From the NCBI GenBank assembly GCA_937858155.1, contig CALLYM010000117.1:1-43180 (forward strand): a stretch of DNA of 43,180 nucleotides, written 5' to 3'. Under the pieces are notes generated by a model. That model had not been told where the DNA came from and searched no databases. It worked only from the letters and a program-made list of their open reading frames with translations. The translations under genes and the position numbers were made by a program. The first letter of the stretch is position 1; every line of letters starts with the position of its first letter. The DNA is from an uncultured Phycisphaerales bacterium (lineage in GTDB: Bacteria; Planctomycetota; Phycisphaerae; Phycisphaerales; UBA1924). Positions 1 through 12,569 of this stretch are shown piece after piece.

Positions 1-739
1 CCGCGATCGCGTCGAACGCGTAGTTCGCGCGCCACACCGGCGTCTCCTCGCCGTTCACGTAGGCCTTCCAGCCCGGGTACCACGCCTGCGAGAGCACGAC
101 GTAGGTCGGCCACAGCCGGTTCAGCTCGAACACCTTGCGCGTCGGCGTGTCCTCGAGCGTGCGCAGCGGCTCCTGCCCCTTCACCTCGGGCACGACGACG
201 CGCAGGCCCGCGTCGAGCTGCGCCTGCATGTCCTCGAACGTGCGCGGCCAGCCGTCGAACTCGGCGGCCTTCACCGACTCACCGGGGTCGAAGCTGAAGT
301 TCAGGAATCGATAGTCTTTCCCGAGCGTGTAATCGACCTGGTCCAGCGATTGCACGAGCTTTTCACGGATGATTCCGCAGACCACGGGGCAGCGGTAGTA
401 GCCAAGGACAATTACCGCGGGGCGGTGGTCGGCTAACGCGCCGCCCGGCATGGCGCCGGATTCTGCGGCGGAACCGCTGAAGTAATCCCTCAGCGTGACG
501 GCCTTGCCGTGGCTGTCGGTGAACTGGAGCTCAAGAGGGAGGGGGTGGCCAACGCGTTCTTCCACGTCCACGCCGCGCTGCTCCATAGGCGCGACCGGCT
601 CGGGCGGCTTGGGCAGCTCGCGTGACTGCGCCGAGCCCCGGCCCACCACGCACGCGCAGAGCACCAGCGCAAGCAATGCGGCCTTGTGGCGGGCTGAACG
701 GGCTGGAGTGTGCGGTGTGTTCACGGTGCTTTGCTTCAC
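1..739 (-). CDS. SCO1/SenC-like copper chaperone running into a YfhO-like segment (3' partial, possibly chimeric)
   Basis: The frame enters at a GTG (737-739) and stays open to the window edge, so the C-terminus is missing. It opens with a signal peptide (hydrophobic AALLALVLCACVV). A thioredoxin-fold stretch follows with GYYRCPVVCG near residue 113, the CxxxC copper site of SCO proteins, then YRFLNFSFDPGES. SCO proteins deliver copper to the CuA site of cytochrome c oxidase, which fits the position downstream of the alternative complex III genes. From about position 280 to 1 the protein stops resembling SCO and instead reads SQAWYPGWKAYVNGEETPVW and RANYAF, typical of the C-terminus of YfhO-family membrane proteins. 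The late SCO histidine is therefore absent. Every codon in this last stretch ends in G or C, unlike the SCO part. I am sure of the SCO half. The join may be an assembly artefact. Confidence 0.75.
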   Translation of the reverse strand, partial: MKQSTVNTPHTPARSARHKAALLALVLCACVVGRGSAQSRELPKPPEPVAPMEQRGVDVEERVGHPLPLELQFTDSHGKAVTLRDYFSGSAAESGAMPGGALADHRPAVIVLGYYRCPVVCGIIREKLVQSLDQVDYTLGKDYRFLNFSFDPGESVKAAEFDGWPRTFEDMQAQLDAGLRVVVPEVKGQEPLRTLEDTPTRKVFELNRLWPTYVVLSQAWYPGWKAYVNGEETPVWRANYAFDAIA

Positions 740-782
740 CCCTGTGGAATCTTGCGTTCGGCGTACAACGCGGTCGGCATCA

Positions 783-1235
783 TCACTTCGAATGTCCCGG
801 CGGCAGGGAGGCGGAGAGGGAAACGCTCCCACCCTTGTACTGCTCCACCACTTTCTTCATGGCGTCGCTCACAGGACCCCGGACCTTGCCGCCCGCCAGC
901 CCTGCGTACGACGTAGGCTCGCCGTGACTTGAGAGGTGCTGGCGTGACTCCAGGCGGTACGAGAGGTACTCGCTCGACATGACGGTTTCGACGGTCTCGG
1001 CACGGAGCTTTGCGTTGTAGTGGTTGAAGTAGATCACGATGAAACCGATGGACGCGCTGACGAACACCATGATCACCACAAACCACTTCATGATGATGCC
1101 GGTGTTCACCTGGCCCGCGTGCTCTTCCTGGGGCTCGCCTTCCTGCACGCCGTGGTGGTGCCACTCGTCCACGTGCTCTTCGTGGGCGTGAGAGCGTTGG
1201 GGGCCGGGCTTCAGGTTGTTCCACTGCTCCAGCAT
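783..1235 (-). CDS. Small single-pass membrane protein of the alternative complex III operon
   Basis: 150 residues. The N-terminal 45 residues are hydrophilic and rich in His and Glu (HAHEEHVDEWHHHG). One membrane segment follows (about residues 48-70, MKWFVVIMVFVSASIGFIVI), then a roughly 80-residue domain, probably on the outer face. A GGAG sits 7 nt before the ATG. It lies 42 nt after actF and 43 nt before the SCO gene in the same direction, so it is probably co-transcribed with the respiratory operon. I do not recognise a named family. Position and topology suggest an accessory or assembly subunit of alternative complex III or of the oxidase expected further downstream. The His-rich head could bind metal, but that is inference. 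Confidence 0.8.
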   Translation of the reverse strand: MLEQWNNLKPGPQRSHAHEEHVDEWHHHGVQEGEPQEEHAGQVNTGIIMKWFVVIMVFVSASIGFIVIYFNHYNAKLRAETVETVMSSEYLSYRLESRQHLSSHGEPTSYAGLAGGKVRGPVSDAMKKVVEQYKGGSVSLSASLPPGHSK

Positions 1236-1277
1236 GATTTCACTCCGTCCGCGGCGTTCTGCCCGCCTTCTTGGGTG

Positions 1278-2576
1278 TTACACGTAGTTCCGGTGCTCCA
1301 GACCTTCTTCGATATACGGGTCATTGACCGCAACCAGTACGCCGCTGGAAACCTTCTTGACCAGGAAACCGCCGAACACCAAGAGCATCCCGCCGATGCC
1401 CAGGAGGTCCAGCCAGATGCCCGACAGGCCCGGGTCGTTGCCCTCCGCGGCGTAGGTCATGGGGCGGACGATCCAGAAGATGTCCGCGACGTGCACGATG
1501 ATGAACCAGACGCACGCGAGCGAGATCAGGTTGACGTTCTTCTTGATGACGCGGGACACCAGGTACACAAAGGGCAGGCCAAAGTGCCCGATCATGAGGA
1601 ACACTCCCAGCGCCTTCCAGCCCGGCCCGGAACGGTGGACGTAGAACGCGGTTTCCTCGGGGATGTTCGCGTACCAGTACAGGAAGTACTGGCAGAAGGA
1701 GATATAGGCCCAGAAGACCGTGAACGAGAACATGAGCTTGCCCATGTCGTGGAAGTGCTCGCTGGTGACCGCGCCCTGCACCTTGCCGGCCTTGACCAGG
1801 CGTGCGAGGACGAGCGTCACGACTGCGCTGCCGCTGAAGGCCGCGCCGGCGAAGTAGTACACACCCCACATGGTGCTGAAGAAGGAGTAGTCCAGGCTCA
1901 TGAGGTAGTCGAACGCGCAGAACGCGATGGACAGAGCGAACAACGGCAGAGCCCAGGCGCACATGAACTTGGCCTTGGCGGTGAGCGCCCGGTCGCCGGT
2001 CTGGTCCTGCTGGAGGCTCAGGCTGCGCAGGCGCGTGACGAGGAACGTCCAGAACGCGCCGTAGATCAGCGTGCGGAGGATGAAGAACAGGGGCAGGGCT
2101 CCGGGCTGCATCTTGCCGGGCCAGTAGTAGAACCCGCTCTTGGCGATAAGAACGGGGTTCTGCATGTGCTCGGTATTCAGCCACGCGAACTGCACACCGC
2201 CCTTGGCGAGTTCGATGCCCAACAACACGGCCATCCCGATCCACGCGAAGGGCAGGAACGCGGCGACGTTCTCAAACTGGCGGCGGAGCGTCGCCGTCCA
2301 GCCCGCGCCGGTGAGGTGGAACACCATGAGGAAGAACATCGCGCCGATGGATATCGCGGCGACGCTCATGACGCCCACGTGCACCGCGGCGAGAGCATGA
2401 GCGAGGGGCATATGCCCCGCGCTTGTAAAGCCGATGCCCAGCGTCGCGATGATGAGCACGAGGCCCAGGCCCATCATGCCCATGGACACGCCGCCGCCGG
2501 CGCCGGGAGCGAACGTGATATTGTCACTGCGCAGAGCGGGGTGGTGCGACATTCCCGTGTGAGAAACAGCCGTCAC
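1278..2576 (-). CDS. actF: Alternative complex III quinol-binding membrane subunit ActF (NrfD-like)
   Basis: About 432 residues with roughly ten hydrophobic helices. This matches the second NrfD/PsrC-like membrane subunit of alternative complex III, which with ActC forms the quinol-oxidising membrane part. Recognisable stretches are FLPFAWIGMAVLLG, MCAWALPLFALSIAF and YFLYWYANIPEETAFY. The start is a GTG that overlaps the actE stop (GTGA) and is preceded by GGAGGTG about 6 nt away, so translation is probably coupled to actE. An internal ATG at 2552 is a less likely start. The order after actE and the length fit the family. Confidence 0.9.
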   Translation of the reverse strand: MTAVSHTGMSHHPALRSDNITFAPGAGGGVSMGMMGLGLVLIIATLGIGFTSAGHMPLAHALAAVHVGVMSVAAISIGAMFFLMVFHLTGAGWTATLRRQFENVAAFLPFAWIGMAVLLGIELAKGGVQFAWLNTEHMQNPVLIAKSGFYYWPGKMQPGALPLFFILRTLIYGAFWTFLVTRLRSLSLQQDQTGDRALTAKAKFMCAWALPLFALSIAFCAFDYLMSLDYSFFSTMWGVYYFAGAAFSGSAVVTLVLARLVKAGKVQGAVTSEHFHDMGKLMFSFTVFWAYISFCQYFLYWYANIPEETAFYVHRSGPGWKALGVFLMIGHFGLPFVYLVSRVIKKNVNLISLACVWFIIVHVADIFWIVRPMTYAAEGNDPGLSGIWLDLLGIGGMLLVFGGFLVKKVSSGVLVAVNDPYIEEGLEHRNYV

Positions 2577-3427
2577 TTGCCACCTCCGGTCGTGGGGGTT
2601 GTTGCGGGAGTTGTGGGTGCCGCGGGCTTCGCCGCGTCGGCCGCCGCCTTCGCAGCCTCCGCGGCTGCCTTCGCATCTGCGTCGGCCTTGGTGGACTCGC
2701 CCCGCACCTTGTCGCGTTGGGCTTCGGGCACGTCGTTCAGCGAGTTATTCCGGCTCTGCTGCAACGCGCGGATGTACGCGACGATGCGCCACGTGTCCTC
2801 GACGCTCAGGGCGTGCTTGTAGCCGGGCATGAGGGACTTCACGTAGTCGGGCTGCTCGGGGGGCCCACTCGGCACGCCGTTGCGGGCCGTGAAGAAGATG
2901 TAACCGTCCAGGCCCTGCACCTGCTTGGGGTCGGTGTACTTGGGATCATGGAAGCTCGGCACGGGCTTGGACCACTGCTTGCCGACCATGCCCTGCCCGT
3001 CGCCCTCGAGGCCGTGGCAGACGCCGCAATAGATGTTGAAACGCTCCTGGCCACGCAGCAAGTCGGCGTCCGTGAAAGCCACCGGGGCCTTCTCGATGTA
3101 CTTGTCGCCGTCCTTGCCGGTGTAGTAGCCGGGGTTTTCCTTCAGCAGGTCCGCCCGCTGCTGGACCCACTCGGCCGCCCAGTCATGCCCGTCCGGTACG
3201 AACGGTTCACGGCCGAAGGCAACGGCGTGCTCGGGCGGCTGGCGCATCGTGCGACCATCACTGAAGAACTCGCTGTGTGTCTGCGGGTTCCACTTGGGAG
3301 CGTCGTCCAGGTCTGGGAAGAACTGGTGCGGGGGCTCGGGCGTGCGGTCACCGCGGCAACCGCCCATCCAGCCAAACGCCGCGCACCCGGCCAGCGCCAC
3401 GAATTGGAATTTGTGTGTGTGCTTCAT
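2573..3427 (-). CDS. actE: Alternative complex III monoheme cytochrome c subunit ActE
   Basis: Exported c-type cytochrome with one heme-binding motif, CGVCH, at about residues 135-139, followed by GLEGDGQGMVG. A methionine-bearing segment (SLMPGYKHALS) could supply the sixth heme ligand. The N-terminus is a signal peptide with lipobox-like LAGC and a second GGC, so a lipid anchor is likely. ActE takes electrons from the Fe-S/heme chain and passes them toward the oxidase. The last 50 residues are Ala/Pro/Thr rich (AAEAAKAAADAAKPAAPTTP), a flexible tail. I chose ATG 3427. An in-frame TTG at 3436 is possible but has no better ribosome site. The stop overlaps the actF start. Confidence 0.9.
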   Translation of the reverse strand: MKHTHKFQFVALAGCAAFGWMGGCRGDRTPEPPHQFFPDLDDAPKWNPQTHSEFFSDGRTMRQPPEHAVAFGREPFVPDGHDWAAEWVQQRADLLKENPGYYTGKDGDKYIEKAPVAFTDADLLRGQERFNIYCGVCHGLEGDGQGMVGKQWSKPVPSFHDPKYTDPKQVQGLDGYIFFTARNGVPSGPPEQPDYVKSLMPGYKHALSVEDTWRIVAYIRALQQSRNNSLNDVPEAQRDKVRGESTKADADAKAAAEAAKAAADAAKPAAPTTPATTPTTGGGK

Positions 3428-3483
3428 CGCGTTCAACCTGGCTCAGACCATTCCGGCTCCATGACCTTGTAAAGCTCTGATCC

Positions 3484-4056
3484 TCATTCCTCGACCAGCT
3501 CGATGCTCGTTGCCCCGGCCTTCTGCAGGAGTTCGCGGGTGCGTTCGGGGTCAAACTTGCTGTCCTTGGCCTCGATGGCCACGAAGAACTTGTCGTCGCT
3601 GCTCGCCAGGAATCGCTCCTTCTTGGTGAGCGGGTGGTACCACATCGGGAGCTTGTTCAGTGCGATCATGCCAAGCAGGGCCGTGAACGCGCTGAAGAGC
3701 ACACCCAGCTCGAACGTGATGGGCACGAACGCCTGCCACGAGAAGTAGGGCTTGCCCTGCGTGACAAGCTTGTAATCGACGCTGCTCATCCACCACTGCA
3801 TGAGCATGGCGAGACCCGCGCCGGTCATCGCGGCGGCAAACACCGCCACCGGCAGCTTGGTGCGTTGCACGCCCATCGCGTCCTCCATCCCGTGGATGGG
3901 GAAGGGTGTGTAGGTGTCCCACTCCTTGTACCCGGCGTCCCGGACCTTTTCGGCGGCGTGGTAGAGGTCCGCGGGGGTGGCGAACTCCGCCATGATCCCG
4001 TAGATCTTCTCGCCGCCTTCGGTCACGTACACGCGTCCGCCTCGAGAGTTCGCCAT
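3484..4056 (-). CDS. actD: Alternative complex III membrane subunit ActD (DUF3341)
   Basis: 190 residues. The N-terminal cytoplasmic part (GIMAEFATPADLYHAAEKVR, KEWDTYTPFPIHGM) is the hallmark of DUF3341/ActD. Two membrane helices follow (about residues 70-92 and 111-132), then a C-terminal tail. ActD packs against ActC and closes the membrane arm of the complex. It starts 3 nt after the actC stop and ends 47 nt before actE, in the usual actABCDEF order. Confidence 0.92.
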   Translation of the reverse strand: MANSRGGRVYVTEGGEKIYGIMAEFATPADLYHAAEKVRDAGYKEWDTYTPFPIHGMEDAMGVQRTKLPVAVFAAAMTGAGLAMLMQWWMSSVDYKLVTQGKPYFSWQAFVPITFELGVLFSAFTALLGMIALNKLPMWYHPLTKKERFLASSDDKFFVAIEAKDSKFDPERTRELLQKAGATSIELVEE

Positions 4057-4059
4057 GAT

Positions 4060-5630
4060 TCAATGCCCTCCCTTCGCGTGTCCGTGCCCGTGGCCATGCC
4101 CATCGGCGTGGTTGTGCGGGCTTGCCGCCGGGAGCACCGCCTTGAGCTCCGCGATTGGGAAGCTGGGCAGGAACCTCATGAACAGCAGGTAGAGCGTCAG
4201 GAACACGCCGAACGAGCCGGCGAAGATGCAGATGTCAACCAGTGTCGGGTGGAACATGTGGTATTCGCCGGGCAGGAACGAGCGGTGCAGGCTCGTCACG
4301 ATGATGACGAATCGCTCGAACCACATGCCGATAGTGACCAGCAGGGCGACGATCCAGACTACCAGCGGGTTGGTGCGCATCTTCTTGTTCCAGAAGACCT
4401 GCGGTGAAATCACGTTGCAGGAGATCATGGTGAAGTAGGCCCACCAGTAGGGTCCGAACGCGCGGTTCTGGAACGCGAACAACTCGAACTTGTTGCCGCC
4501 GTACCAGGCGATGAAGAACTCCATCGAGTACGCGAATCCGACCATCATGCCGGTGACCAGGATGATCTTCGCCATGTTCTCGATGTGGCGGAGGGTCACC
4601 AGTTCCTTCATGTTGGGGTAGAGTTCGCGGAAGGGGATCAGGAGCATCAGCACCATCGCGAAGCCGCCGAAGATTGCGCCCGCGACGAAGTAGGGCGGGA
4701 AAATGGTGGTGTGCCATCCGGGCACGATGCTTGTCGCAAAGTCGAACGACACGATGCTGTGCACGCTCAGCACCAGCGGCGTGCTGACGCCCGCAAGCAC
4801 GAGGTACGCCGCCTCATAGCGGTGCCAGTGACGGCTGCTCATCCGCCAGCCCAGGCTCAGGAACCCATAGACAAATGCCCGGATCTTGTCTGTCCGCACA
4901 GGCACGAAGGGCAGCAGCACCGCCCCGCTGCCGGGGTTGCTCCGAAGACGCCGGTCGGCGCGGTCGCGGAGCGTCGCAAAGTCCGGGATCATGCCCATGT
5001 ACCAGAACAGGAACGACACCGTCCCGTAGGTGCTGACCGCGAACACGTCCCACAGGAGCGGCGAGCGGAAGTTGGGCCAGATGCCGTTGGCATTGGGGAT
5101 GGGCGGCAGGAACCATGCCATCCACTGGCGACCGATGTGAATGCCCGGGAAGGTGGCGGCGCAGATGACCGCAAAGATGGTCATTGCTTCGGCGGAACGG
5201 TTCACCGCGGTACGCCACTTCTGCTTCAGCAGGCACAGGATGGCGCTGATGAGCGTGCCGGCGTGGCCGATACCGATCCAGAACACGAAGTTGGTGATGT
5301 CCCATGCCCAGTCCACCTGGTTGGTGAGGCCCCACGTACCGATGCCCGTGATGACCAGGTAGAGGATCATGATGCCGCCCAATTGGGCGAGGCTGAACGC
5401 CGCGATGAACGCGGGTGTCCACCAGCGCGGCGGCGGGTTCTCGCTGTAACCGCAGATGATGTCGGTGACTTCACCGAACGTCCGCCCGCCCAGCACGAGC
5501 GGGGGGCGCACGCCCGGCTCGTCGACGAGGGTGCCATCGCCGGACTTTGGATCGTGCACCGGCGGCGGCGCGGCAGGGCGGGAGAGCCCAGCGAGCCGTT
5601 GTGCGGTTGCCTGGTCAGGGTGCAACGACG

Positions 5631-5634
<4 letters not shown>
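4060..5634 (-). CDS. actC: Alternative complex III quinol-binding membrane subunit ActC (NrfD/PsrC family)
   Basis: 524 residues with about ten membrane helices. NrfD-family signatures include [19 protein letters not shown] near residue 60, [35 protein letters not shown] and [20 protein letters not shown]. ActC contacts the Fe-S subunit ActB and carries a quinol site. The C-terminus is a His/Gly-rich tail ([16 protein letters not shown]), which may bind metal but is probably just a flexible end. The ATG overlaps the actB stop (ATGA), implying coupled translation. Confidence 0.95.
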
Positions 5635-9392
<3,758 letters not shown>

Positions 9393-9475
9393 GGCGTTCT
9401 TTCAATCCCCCCGGTCCCGCGCCAGTCGTGTTGCAATCGTGACCGCGTATCTTCCAAGTCCTGCTGTCAGACGTT

Positions 9476-10183
9476 CTAGTAATGGCACGCGCCGCAGTTT
9501 TCCGGTGGCTGCTTCTGGAGGACCGTGTCCATCACTTGGCGTGCGTCGGCGCTCATCGCCGCGCCCGCCGCACGCTCCTTGAGGGTGTCCTGCACCCACT
9601 GAAGGTCTGTCACCTTGTCCTTGGGCACGATCGCCGTTGCAGGGTCACGGTGGCAGTCCAGGCAGAAACTCATGGAGAGGGGCTGCGCGTGGTACACAAT
9701 CGGCATCGTGTCGATGCGCCCATGGCACGAGTAGCACGACACTCCAGCGTTGAGGTGCACCTGATGCGGGAAGTTGTGCACGTAGTCCGGCAGCTTGTGC
9801 ACACGGGTCCAAGGAATTGATTCGTCCGCGGCGAACGCGGTGCGGATGAATTCCGTCCGCTCCTTGTGCGTGACGTTGCCCTCGGTCAGCAGCTTCAACT
9901 TGGCGTCGCCGTGGCACCCGTAGCAGGTGGCCACGTTCGGGACGTTCGCCTCGTAGCTTTTCTCTACCTTCGTGTGGCAGTAGCGGCAGTCCATACCCAG
10001 CTTGCCGGCATGGATCTGATGATTAAAACCCCCGCCGGGCTGCGTCGGCATGTAACCCACACGCCAGAACTTCGGCGTCGCGTAGTACCAGAAACCCCCA
10101 ACAGCCCCCGTCGCTGCGAGGAGCCCGCCGACGGCCAGTACCGGCGGCAACTTGTTCATCCACGAAGGGAAGAGCACAGACAA
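9476..10183 (-). CDS. actA: Alternative complex III pentaheme cytochrome c subunit ActA
   Basis: 235 residues with one N-terminal membrane helix (VLAVGGLLAATGAVGGFWYY). Five CxxCH heme sites are visible: CRYCH, CYGCH, CYSCH, CLDCH and a final CGACH three residues from the end. Five hemes is the known number for ActA. GFNHQIHAGKLGMDC and NFPHQVHLNAGVSC supply likely distal histidines. The start is best read as TTG at 10183, with AGGAG 7 nt upstream. GTG 10177 and ATG 10159 are alternatives. It is the first gene of the operon, and actB follows after 83 nt. Confidence 0.93.
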   Translation of the reverse strand: MSVLFPSWMNKLPPVLAVGGLLAATGAVGGFWYYATPKFWRVGYMPTQPGGGFNHQIHAGKLGMDCRYCHTKVEKSYEANVPNVATCYGCHGDAKLKLLTEGNVTHKERTEFIRTAFAADESIPWTRVHKLPDYVHNFPHQVHLNAGVSCYSCHGRIDTMPIVYHAQPLSMSFCLDCHRDPATAIVPKDKVTDLQWVQDTLKERAAGAAMSADARQVMDTVLQKQPPENCGACHY

Positions 10184-10385
10184 GGGGTCGCTCCTGTGTC
10201 AGAACTCAAACTGCATGGCACCGAACGCCTATCCAGGCGTCCGGAGATGGTGAATCCATCCACCGACCGTTTCGGCTGACAGATTGGTCCGCAAATATAC
10301 CCGTGTCTCCGCAACTTTGCTGCCGGACGGGAATTTCATGGCACAGATGCTACCCTGTCAACAATCAATTGCTGTTTCACAGTAA

Positions 10386-10402
10386 TTGAGACTTAGTCTC
10401 AA
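10386..10402. promoter_or_regulatory. Fur-like 7-1-7 palindrome upstream of ctaA
   Basis: TTGAGACTTAGTCTCAA is a perfect inverted repeat around the T at 10394. Read as TGAGACT-T-AGTCTCA it has the 7-1-7 layout of Fur-family boxes (classical TGATAAT-N-ATTATCA). It lies 22 nt before the ctaA ATG, in the 241-bp gap (10184-10424) between actA and ctaA. The rest of the gap is AT-richer than the genes and holds a small hairpin (ACGCCT/AGGCGT, 10225-10240). I could not place a convincing -35/-10 pair there. Identity of the regulator is inference. Confidence 0.5.
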
Positions 10403-10424
10403 CTAATCCAATCTGAGGCGACCC

Positions 10425-11954
10425 ATGCAAACAGAAGCTGCCCGCGACCACCAATCCGGCCGTAACTCTTTGTGGGGGGCGATTTTGACGGGAGGTTTCG
10501 CTACCGCCTTGGTCTTGTGGACAGCGTGGTTCGTAACCCACCTGCCGTGGACGGGATTGGCAGAATCAACATCCGTTCCAATCCTGTTGGCAATGTGGGC
10601 GCTCGCGCTCACTGCAACGGGGTGGTCCATTGGCGGCCCTGCCGGAACGCCCCGCGATGGTTGGAAAGTTGGTGGCGGAGCCGGCCTGTTGTCTGCGGTC
10701 ATCGGTTTGCTCGTCCTTGGCACGAAAATCAGTGAGTCATCCGCGGCATCGCACGTCACGCAGAGTGCGTCGCGTCTTGTGCCCGGCGCGCCGATCATCG
10801 TCGGGGGCTTCCTTGTCACGGGCGCGGTGCTGGGCGCGGTGTTCGGGTTCCTGGGAGCTCGTTTCCGCGTATGTCGGTGCAGTCCATCGCCGGACTGGCT
10901 TGCTCGATTTGCAGTGGTGTGCGTTGTGACCACTGCACCACTGCTCTTCATTGGCGGTCTTGTGACGAGCACGAATTCGGGCATGGCCGTGCCCGACTGG
11001 CCCGGCACGTATGGCTCCAACATGTTCCTGTACCCGCTGGGCCCTCGCATCGACGCGCCGGGCGGCAACGAAGTGCAGCCCGAAGCGTGGCAGAAGTTCC
11101 TGACCAAGTCACAGATCGCGGACGCGGAGAAGCTGCCCGCAGATGAGCGTGATGCGTTTGTCGCGCGTGTGGCGACGCAGAAGATTTTCCTGGAGCATTC
11201 GCACCGCCTCTTTGGCGCGCTGCTGGGCCTCTCGATGATCGTGCTCACCGCGTGGGTGTTTGTCGAGAAGCGCCCTCGGGGGCTCAGCGTTCTTGCATCG
11301 TGCGCCCTGCTGCTGGTGGTTGCGCAGGGTGTGCTGGGAGGGATGCGCGTCACGTTGGGGTCGGTGGACAGCGCGTCGGACAACAGGCTGCTCTCAATGG
11401 CCCATGGCGTGCTCGCCCAACTGACCATGGGGCTGCTCGTGGTGCTCGCGATGAAGCTGAGCCCGGCGTACCAGCAGTGCACACCTGCGCCGCGCTCTGC
11501 GATGTCGACCCGCGCCCGTATTTTCGCGACCGCCGCATTCCATGCGACCATCGTCCAGCTGATCTTCGGCGCAATCTTCCGACACTTCCGCACGTCCAGC
11601 CACTCTCTCTGGAGTCACGCCGGTTTTTCTATTGTCGTCGTGGTTACGGCGGCACTGGGCGCGATGTTCGTGATGCGTCTAGTGCAATCGCGTCGCGACG
11701 AGGGGCACGACCAGCCATTCCTCACGACTACTTCGAGGCTCGCCGGGCTGCTCCTTGCGGTGGTATCGCTGCAGTTCGTGCTGGGGTGGGTCGCGCTCAT
11801 GGGCGGCAACATCCGCGAAGCAAACCCCGCGACCGTCACGCAGGCCTTGATCAGGACGATCCATCAGGCGAACGGCGCGGCGACGCTGGCGCTGGTCGTC
11901 GCGGTGTGGTGCGCGGCACGACGCACTGCACCGAAACTCACCATCACGGTGTGA
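10425..11954 (+). CDS. ctaA: Heme A synthase (CtaA/COX15 family) with extended N-terminus
   Basis: CtaA oxidises heme O to heme A for cytochrome oxidase in the membrane. Family motifs are GGLVTSTNSGMAVPDWPGTY near residue 185, the heme-ligand helix LEHSHRLFGALLG near 256, VLGGMRVTLGS, LLSMAHGVLAQLTMG near 325, HATIVQLIFGA, and TIHQANGAATLAL near the C-terminus. The ATG has GAGG 7 nt upstream. At 509 residues it is much longer than the usual 310-400. The first roughly 165 residues add about four hydrophobic helices before the canonical first helix (LLFIGGLVTS). It is divergent from the alternative complex III operon, consistent with a shared role in an aa3/caa3-type terminal chain. Confidence 0.92.
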   Translation: MQTEAARDHQSGRNSLWGAILTGGFATALVLWTAWFVTHLPWTGLAESTSVPILLAMWALALTATGWSIGGPAGTPRDGWKVGGGAGLLSAVIGLLVLGTKISESSAASHVTQSASRLVPGAPIIVGGFLVTGAVLGAVFGFLGARFRVCRCSPSPDWLARFAVVCVVTTAPLLFIGGLVTSTNSGMAVPDWPGTYGSNMFLYPLGPRIDAPGGNEVQPEAWQKFLTKSQIADAEKLPADERDAFVARVATQKIFLEHSHRLFGALLGLSMIVLTAWVFVEKRPRGLSVLASCALLLVVAQGVLGGMRVTLGSVDSASDNRLLSMAHGVLAQLTMGLLVVLAMKLSPAYQQCTPAPRSAMSTRARIFATAAFHATIVQLIFGAIFRHFRTSSHSLWSHAGFSIVVVVTAALGAMFVMRLVQSRRDEGHDQPFLTTTSRLAGLLLAVVSLQFVLGWVALMGGNIREANPATVTQALIRTIHQANGAATLALVVAVWCAARRTAPKLTITV

Positions 11955-11957
11955 TGC

Positions 11958-12569
11958 TCAGCTGGGGAGAGACTTCATAACCGCGCGCACCTCCGCCAGC
12001 GTGTCCGGTGTGGCTGGGCCGCGGGTACTCCAGTACACCCCGCCGTCACGATCGACGACGCCAACCCAGATGCGGTCACGTCCCTCGATGCCCGCAGCGG
12101 CCCGGAACCTCTCCGTGTCGGTATACAGCGTGATCGTGCGTTCCCGGGCTCCCAGGTCCGGGATGCCCGACCGCATCGCGTCATCCAGCCACAAGCTGAC
12201 AGTCCCCATGCCCGCCGTCGCGGAGATGGTCGGCAATTCGTAGTACTCAACATCCGCGTGCCGGTGCGTCAACTCCTTCATCGTCGGCACCCATGTGTCC
12301 ACGTCCGCCTGCTGCTCCCGAAGGAACGCGACCATCAGCACGTTGTACCTCGCATCCAGCGTGCCGGGCACGTCGAACGCGCGCTTGTTCAGATTCTCGC
12401 CCTTCACGCTGGGGAAGGCAGGACGGGTGGGATCAAACGGAGCGCCCCGCACTGGCGAACCGCATGAGACCAGCGAGGGGACGCTCGCGAGCGCTGCGCC
12501 GATCGCCGCGGCAACTCCGTAGCGCCAGAACTGAGATATGCGATTGCGTGGTGGGACGGTGCTGTGCAT
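11958..12569 (-). CDS. Putative lipoprotein with thioredoxin-like fold (ATP10-like)
   Basis: From the ATG at 12569 it is 203 residues: a signal peptide with lipobox LVSC, then FPSVKGENLNKRAF, LDARYNVLMVAFLREQQADV, DVEYYELPTISATAG, RTITLYTDTERF and IWVGVVDRDGGVYWSTRG. This strand pattern and the REQQ..VDTW motif resemble ATP10-like/thioredoxin-fold proteins of bacteria. There is no CxxC, so it is not a classical thiol oxidoreductase. It is convergent with ctaA, only 3 nt apart. The start is uncertain: ATG 12596 and GTG 12653 (with AGGAG) are also in frame. I prefer 12569 because it gives a normal-length signal peptide. Confidence 0.7.
   Translation of the reverse strand: MHSTVPPRNRISQFWRYGVAAAIGAALASVPSLVSCGSPVRGAPFDPTRPAFPSVKGENLNKRAFDVPGTLDARYNVLMVAFLREQQADVDTWVPTMKELTHRHADVEYYELPTISATAGMGTVSLWLDDAMRSGIPDLGARERTITLYTDTERFRAAAGIEGRDRIWVGVVDRDGGVYWSTRGPATPDTLAEVRAVMKSLPS

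Noticed and set aside
1020-2822. 600-codon plus-strand open frame opposite actF/actE
   Set aside because: It is antisense to two well-identified subunits, low-complexity and His/Asp/Glu-rich, so a codon-bias artefact.
10225-10260. Short hairpins in the actA-ctaA gap as a riboswitch
   Set aside because: Stems are 5-6 bp with no conserved riboswitch core. They are too weak to claim.
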